The translations under genes were made by a program, and so were the position numbers. Source: Bacteroidales bacterium UBA4417 (GTDB lineage: Bacteria > Bacteroidota > Bacteroidia > Bacteroidales > UBA4417). Taken from it: a stretch of 12,301 bases of DNA. This document shows positions 8,674 through 12,301 of the stretch, one piece after another. The notes below the pieces were generated by a model, which saw only the letters and a program-made list of their open reading frames with translations, did no database searches and was not told where the DNA came from. Position 1 is the stretch's first letter. The number at the start of each line of letters is the position of its first letter. The DNA lies in assembly GCA_002389705.1 (NCBI GenBank), contig DGQJ01000359.1:402-12702 (forward strand), read 5' to 3'.

Positions 8674-10053
8674 ATGCACTTTCCTGATAAAATCCTCAAC
8701 CTCCGGCACTCCGCCCTGGTACACCAGGTACCCGTTGTAAGGCTCCCGGGCCGTAATTTCATCGTTTATCGGTGTGAGCATAATCCGTTTCACTTCTTCC
8801 AGGTCGCTGGTTTGCCCCAGGGCCCAGCCTAATTTGATGTAGGCTACTTCGGGAAGCATATTTTCGGCAGGTACAACGCCTTTTGCCATCAGGTCGCGGC
8901 CGGTATCGTACACAAACATGTGTACATATCCCCACAGGGTTTGCACAGTCATGTAAATGGCTACACCGGCCTTTGCTGCCCGCTCAATAGCTGGGTAGAG
9001 GGGTTTGTTCACATGGCCCAATCCTGTGCCGGCAATCACTATGCCTTTATAACCATTTTCAACCAGTGAATCAATAATGTCGGGCTGCATGTTGGGATAA
9101 TAGTACACGATGGAAACTTTTTCCTCGAAATAAGGGAGGATAGTCACATTGCGATCCTTGCGGCGGTGGTTGTATTTTTCTTTAATGGGTTTAAGCCCCT
9201 TGCGGGTGATGGTGGCCATGGGTGTATCGCCAATGGTGCGGAAGGTTGATCGATACGACGAATGCATTTTTCGTACCCGGGTGCCTTTGTGCAGGAAACC
9301 ATACTCGTCGCTGGTCGGGCCAAACATACAAATCATCACTTCGGCAATATTGCCATGTCCGGCGGCGGTACAGGCATGCATCAGGTTAAGTGCAGCATCG
9401 GAGCTGGGCCTGTCGCTTGAGCGCTGGGAACCCACCAGCACAATGGGTACAGGCGAATTTTGAACCATAAAAGTGAGCGCTGCCGCGGTATGATGCAGGG
9501 TATCGGTTCCATGCCCGATTACGATGCCGTCAACACCGGCCTCAATTTCTTTGCCAATCGCAATGGCCAGTTTTTTGTAGTTGTCGGGCGCCATGTTTTC
9601 GCTGAAAACGGCAAAAATTTTCTCGGTAGTAAGGTTGCAGATGGACGCCAGTTCGGGTACGGCTCCGTAGAGTTCGCCCGGCGAAAAAGCAGGAATAACA
9701 GCCCCTGTGCGATAATCGAGCCGCGAGGCAATGGTGCCCCCGGTTCCTATCAGTTTAACTTTTGGCAGTCCCTCGGTGTATGGAAACTCCTTTTCAGGGA
9801 TTTTATAGTTGGCTTTTTTATAGCCGGTTTCTTTCATCCCGGTGATGGTAGCCACATCGAGGCCAATGTTATAACCGGTTGGGATTTTCATTACAATATG
9901 TTTGTCGTCGTCGTTCTCCGAGCGTGGCAGCACGGTGCCTATAAATTCGCCACGCGTGGTTTTCACGATGGCCTGACCCCATACACGTACATTGAATTTT
10001 TTTAGAACTTCGAGTGCTGCTCCTTTGTATCCCTGGAAAATATCGTCAGTCAT
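8668..10053 (-). CDS. gatD: Glu-tRNA(Gln) amidotransferase subunit D (archaeal-type GatD, asparaginase fold)
   Basis: Seen: 461 residues. An N-terminal small beta domain (about 1-92, starting DDIFQGYKGAALEVL) precedes an asparaginase-like domain. All four catalytic positions are present: T107 in GTGGTIAS, T183 and D184 in GHGTDTLHH, and K262 in TRVRKMHSS. The N-terminal domain and the RVRKMH context separate it from plain type I/II asparaginases, which lack the former. Family knowledge: GatD hydrolyses glutamine and delivers ammonia to GatE, which amidates Glu-tRNA(Gln) to Gln-tRNA(Gln) for translation in the cytosol. Length is close to archaeal GatD (about 420-460). Start: ATG at 10053; no Shine-Dalgarno sequence is visible, as usual in Bacteroidota. 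It lies 75 nt downstream of gatE on the same strand with no internal promoter seen, so co-transcription is likely. It ends in tandem TAA codons. Oddity: this enzyme is classically regarded as archaeal, while its neighbours are bacterial. Confidence 0.93.
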   Translation of the reverse strand: MTDDIFQGYKGAALEVLKKFNVRVWGQAIVKTTRGEFIGTVLPRSENDDDKHIVMKIPTGYNIGLDVATITGMKETGYKKANYKIPEKEFPYTEGLPKVKLIGTGGTIASRLDYRTGAVIPAFSPGELYGAVPELASICNLTTEKIFAVFSENMAPDNYKKLAIAIGKEIEAGVDGIVIGHGTDTLHHTAAALTFMVQNSPVPIVLVGSQRSSDRPSSDAALNLMHACTAAGHGNIAEVMICMFGPTSDEYGFLHKGTRVRKMHSSYRSTFRTIGDTPMATITRKGLKPIKEKYNHRRKDRNVTILPYFEEKVSIVYYYPNMQPDIIDSLVENGYKGIVIAGTGLGHVNKPLYPAIERAAKAGVAIYMTVQTLWGYVHMFVYDTGRDLMAKGVVPAENMLPEVAYIKLGWALGQTSDLEEVKRIMLTPINDEITAREPYNGYLVYQGGVPEVEDFIRKVHK

Positions 10054-10128
10054 CTGGTTTTCTGTTTTTACTTTTCGATAAAATAATGCTGTGAAATTGA
10101 TTGTTGGTGCAGAAAATGCGAACGGGGG

Positions 10129-12102
10129 TTATTTTATGATTCCGATGGCAGCATGCAAATCCTGCATTTTCATATTGCCTTCAGCCTGCCGGCGAAGTTG
10201 GCCCATGATCCAGTTATGCTCAACGTCATCTCCTTTCGAAAGCCTGATTTCGGCAAATTTATTTCGCAGGAATGGAACCTTCGAAACAATATCCTCGCCC
10301 TGAATCCTTTTAAAATTAATACTTGTGAGCACCGATTCAAATTCCATTTTGGGATACTGGTATACCAATGGCAGCATCCGCCTGGCAATACTCAGGTCCA
10401 GGTCTTTTTGCCTGATAAAGCGCAACAGCGCATAAATTATTTTGTAATCGAATTCTGCCACAGGCTTGTATTGTCCTTCGACCCATTTCACCGCGTGACC
10501 AAAGAATTTTCCGACAAATGCCGGGCTGATATCCAGTTCCTGAATGATGCGTTCGATGAGCGGGAAGAGGTTTTTTCTGAAAATATAGGTATAACAGTCT
10601 TCGGGCACATTCCAGTTTTTAAGTTGATGATATCGTTCAATTACTTCCTGAGGTTTCTTCTTTCCCAGCCTTTCAATCAACTCGTTTTCGAGTGGTATAG
10701 GGGCCGAATCGGTATCGGGGTACATGCGGTCGGCACCTGGCAGTACGCGTTCAAAAATGGTAGTCCCGTTTTCGAATGATTTGCGTGTTTCGGGCGGAAC
10801 GCCTGCAAAAGCCATGCGGCAACGCTCTTCAACGGTTTCCAGAGCGGTCTGGATATCTTCTTCTGGCCCGCGGATAATAAGCTGGGCATCGTTTTCGCCT
10901 GGTTTGAGCAAGGCGGCTATTTTTTCCCATTCCGTGGCGGCAAACAAAGGATCAATTTCTTCGCTGTGCGCCATATTGGGCATTTCGATGCAGGCAATTA
11001 CTTTGAGCCGCTCAATAAGTTCATTGGCAAAAACTTTGCCGGGTTGGGTGAAATGCGACAGAATCCCTTTGAATCCCGGTAGGTTAACAGCAACCAGTTT
11101 CAAACCATTGGCTTTGGCTTCTTTGGTGAATCCGTTTTTCGAGTTAAAAACATGTACATCCAGAAATGTGTGCGAAATAGCCCACGATTTTGCATCGGGA
11201 ACACGGGCATTCAGCTGATCACGAATGGCCAGCAGTGCCCATTGGCGAAAGCATTCGTTGTGGGTAAGTTCCGGAATCCAGCGGCTGTGCGCCACGCCTT
11301 TTATCTCAACCCGGGTTCCGCCCTTGCAGCTAACGTTTACATCCTGCCTGCCGGCACCCATCCCGGTGCGCACCTTGCCGGTGCTTCTCCCCAGGAAACG
11401 GATATAATTGCATGCCTCTTTCACTTCATCGGGGTTGGTCATATCCGGGTAAGTGACTGTTTCAATAAGCGGCATTCCAAGCCTGTCGGTACGGTACACC
11501 CTGGTGTGGCCGATGTCGCTAACTTCGCGGCATGAGTCTTCTTCGAGGCTCAGCTGTATCAATCGTACTTTCTTGTTTTTGAGCGGAATTTCGCCTTCAA
11601 CGCCGATGATGGCCGTGCGCTGAAAACCTGTTGGAATACTGCCGTCGAGGTACTGTTTGCGGGTAATGTGCACTTCGCCAACAATATTCAGTTTCGATAC
11701 CAGCGATATTTCGATGGCCTGCTCCAGGGCCTGCCTGTTCAGTGGAAATGGAGGGGTGTCATCAACTTCGTAGGTGCAGGTCGATTTGCTTTTGAGCCTG
11801 TAGATTATATTTTTACGGGTTTTAAACTCCATGAGGGCTGTGCCGTCATACTCGCCAAGTTCACTGAGGGTGGGCCTCATATGGCGTACAACTTCAGCAT
11901 CGAAATCTCCGGGCTTCTGGAATACTCCGGCCGGGCAGCGACAAAACAGTTTTTGTTCGGTTTTCAGTTGCTGGTGTACTTCCAGTCCCGACATAAAGCC
12001 AATCCTGTCGTAGGTTTCCTGCGTAGCTTTTTTGCGTGTAACGTAGCCAATCCGTTTTTTTGTTTCTTCGTAATTGAGTTTTGGATCTGTATGCTGAGCC
12101 AT
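10129..12102 (-). CDS. gatE: Glu-tRNA(Gln) amidotransferase subunit E (archaeal-type GatE with GAD insertion)
   Basis: Seen: 657 residues. The GatB/GatE catalytic cradle opens with GLEVHQQL (H43), C54/C56 in LFCRCPAG, GFQRTA (about 159-164), LSLEEDSCRE (about 184-193) and TGMGAGRQDVNVS (about 246-258). An insertion at about 335-435, with GFKGILSH at its start, matches the GAD domain shared with bacterial AspRS. The cradle resumes with DRMYPDTDSAPIPL (about 458-471), and a YqeY-like helical tail fills about 540-655. The GAD insert and length (GatB is about 475) identify GatE rather than GatB. Family knowledge: GatE phosphorylates Glu-tRNA(Gln) with ATP and amidates it using ammonia from GatD. 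Start: ATG at 12102, supported by a promoter whose predicted transcript start is about 18 nt upstream. This leaves about 38 residues before the GLEVHQQL motif, more than I recall for archaeal proteins. It is first in a likely gatE-gatD operon. Confidence 0.93.
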   Translation of the reverse strand: MAQHTDPKLNYEETKKRIGYVTRKKATQETYDRIGFMSGLEVHQQLKTEQKLFCRCPAGVFQKPGDFDAEVVRHMRPTLSELGEYDGTALMEFKTRKNIIYRLKSKSTCTYEVDDTPPFPLNRQALEQAIEISLVSKLNIVGEVHITRKQYLDGSIPTGFQRTAIIGVEGEIPLKNKKVRLIQLSLEEDSCREVSDIGHTRVYRTDRLGMPLIETVTYPDMTNPDEVKEACNYIRFLGRSTGKVRTGMGAGRQDVNVSCKGGTRVEIKGVAHSRWIPELTHNECFRQWALLAIRDQLNARVPDAKSWAISHTFLDVHVFNSKNGFTKEAKANGLKLVAVNLPGFKGILSHFTQPGKVFANELIERLKVIACIEMPNMAHSEEIDPLFAATEWEKIAALLKPGENDAQLIIRGPEEDIQTALETVEERCRMAFAGVPPETRKSFENGTTIFERVLPGADRMYPDTDSAPIPLENELIERLGKKKPQEVIERYHQLKNWNVPEDCYTYIFRKNLFPLIERIIQELDISPAFVGKFFGHAVKWVEGQYKPVAEFDYKIIYALLRFIRQKDLDLSIARRMLPLVYQYPKMEFESVLTSINFKRIQGEDIVSKVPFLRNKFAEIRLSKGDDVEHNWIMGQLRRQAEGNMKMQDLHAAIGIIK

Positions 12103-12126
12103 TTGTTAGAAAAGTTTAAAACGGCT

Positions 12127-12158
12127 CAAACCTACATGAAAAAAATCTATTTCACAAA
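12127..12158 (-). promoter_or_regulatory. Bacteroidota promoter of gatE-gatD (TTTG-N20-TAGGTTTG)
   Basis: On the minus strand a TTTG -33 box (12158-12155) is followed after exactly 20 nt by TAGGTTTG (12134-12127), matching the Bacteroidota consensus TTTG-N19/20-TAnnTTTG at every fixed base. The -7 box ends 24 nt before the gatE ATG, implying a leader of about 18 nt. It shows that the archaeal-type genes are set up for transcription by the host housekeeping sigma factor. Confidence 0.75.
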
Positions 12159-12183
12159 CACCAATGAAAAAATCATGTAGGTT
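12129..12183. repeat. 11-bp perfect inverted repeat bracketing the gatE promoter
   Basis: AACCTACATGA (12129-12139) and its exact reverse complement TCATGTAGGTT (12173-12183) are separated by 33 bp. The left arm overlaps the gatE -7 box, the -33 box lies in the spacer, and the right arm lies upstream of it. Because both arms precede the predicted transcript start, any role would be at the DNA level, for example as an operator for a dimeric repressor. Confidence 0.6.
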
Positions 12184-12184
12184 C

Positions 12185-12218
12185 CCTCTGACCTGTTTAT
12201 TCAAATTATTTTCAGAGG
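12185..12218. repeat. 7-bp inverted repeat upstream of gatE (CCTCTGA/TCAGAGG)
   Basis: CCTCTGA (12185-12191) and TCAGAGG (12212-12218) form perfect arms 20 bp apart, beginning one base beyond the previous repeat. No T-run follows directly on either strand, so a terminator is not well supported. It could be a second protein-binding site or chance in an A+T-rich spacer. Confidence 0.35.
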
Positions 12219-12236
12219 AAATGTAGAAATATCTTT

Positions 12237-12246
12237 CATGTACATG
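12237..12246. repeat. Perfect 10-bp palindrome CATGTACATG
   Basis: This self-complementary sequence shares the CATGTA core with the arms of the inverted repeat that brackets the gatE promoter about 55 bp away. It may be a further copy of the same binding motif. The rest of the right edge (12247-12301) is A+T-rich with no gene or clear signal visible. Confidence 0.35.
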
Positions 12247-12301
12247 CAATTAATATTTATTTTTTTTAACTCATCCCAACGTCAGGGAAAAGGCTCATTT
12301 T

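Noticed and set aside
9460..10005. Plus-strand open frame of 181 codons
   Set aside because: It lies wholly antisense to gatD, and its translation shows no recognisable domain, so it is a coding shadow.
8668..10053. gatD read as an ordinary L-asparaginase
   Set aside because: It has the extra N-terminal beta domain of GatD, the RVRKMH context around the catalytic lysine, and gatE immediately upstream.
10153..10779. Plus-strand open frame of 208 codons
   Set aside because: It is antisense to the 3' part of gatE, with no recognisable motif or start signal.
10129..12102. gatE read as gatB of a GatCAB complex
   Set aside because: The protein is about 180 residues longer than GatB and contains the GAD insertion. 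No gatA or gatC is present, and the partner gene is gatD.
12129..12183. Invertible (phase-variable) promoter
   Set aside because: The arms are only 33 bp apart, far shorter than typical recombinase-inverted segments, and no recombinase gene is in the window.
1..12301. Functional link among purL and gatDE through glutamine use
   Set aside because: Both use glutamine, but they sit in separate, oppositely placed units with a two-gene kinase operon between them. No shared regulatory motif was seen.
1..12301. Mobile elements, CRISPR arrays, tRNA or rRNA genes
   Set aside because: I found no transposase or integrase gene, no array of spaced direct repeats, and no recognisable structural RNA in the few intergenic stretches.

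Overview
The window looks like a Bacteroidota chromosome, probably a free-living member of a Bacteroidales/Marinilabiliales-like group (inference). Four things point there: a long single-chain PurL, a sensor kinase with a periplasmic Reg_prop propeller plus Y_Y_Y domain, start sites without Shine-Dalgarno sequences, and promoter elements fitting the Bacteroidota consensus TTTG-N19/20-TAnnTTTG. I see no mobile element, CRISPR array, rRNA or tRNA.

Layout. Bases 1-1082 (minus) hold the N-terminal 360 codons of purL, which continues off the left edge. Bases 1083-1645 are a divergent intergenic region with a good purL -7 element, a terminator-like hairpin and a small palindrome, but no convincing gene. 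Bases 1646-5095 and 5110-8625 (plus) are two large sensor kinases 14 nt apart, almost certainly one transcription unit. The first is a membrane kinase with a periplasmic beta-propeller. The second is a soluble hybrid kinase with six PAS domains and a C-terminal receiver. Neither carries a DNA-binding output, and no separate response regulator lies in the window. The kinase unit converges on a minus-strand gatE-gatD pair (12102 down to 8668), transcribed from a near-perfect Bacteroidota promoter at 12127-12158.

The most notable content is gatE-gatD. Together these encode the heterodimeric GatDE amidotransferase, which converts Glu-tRNA(Gln) to Gln-tRNA(Gln) and is classically described as restricted to Archaea. 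Both subunits keep their diagnostic features: the asparaginase catalytic T, T-D and K in GatD, and the GAD insertion in GatE. Both appear full length, adjacent and fitted with a bacterial promoter. This suggests an inter-domain acquisition that has been domesticated, or a wider distribution of GatDE than textbooks state. The two kinases probably form a phosphorelay or co-regulated sensor pair whose output regulator is encoded elsewhere. No functional link between the kinases, purL and gatDE is visible beyond proximity.
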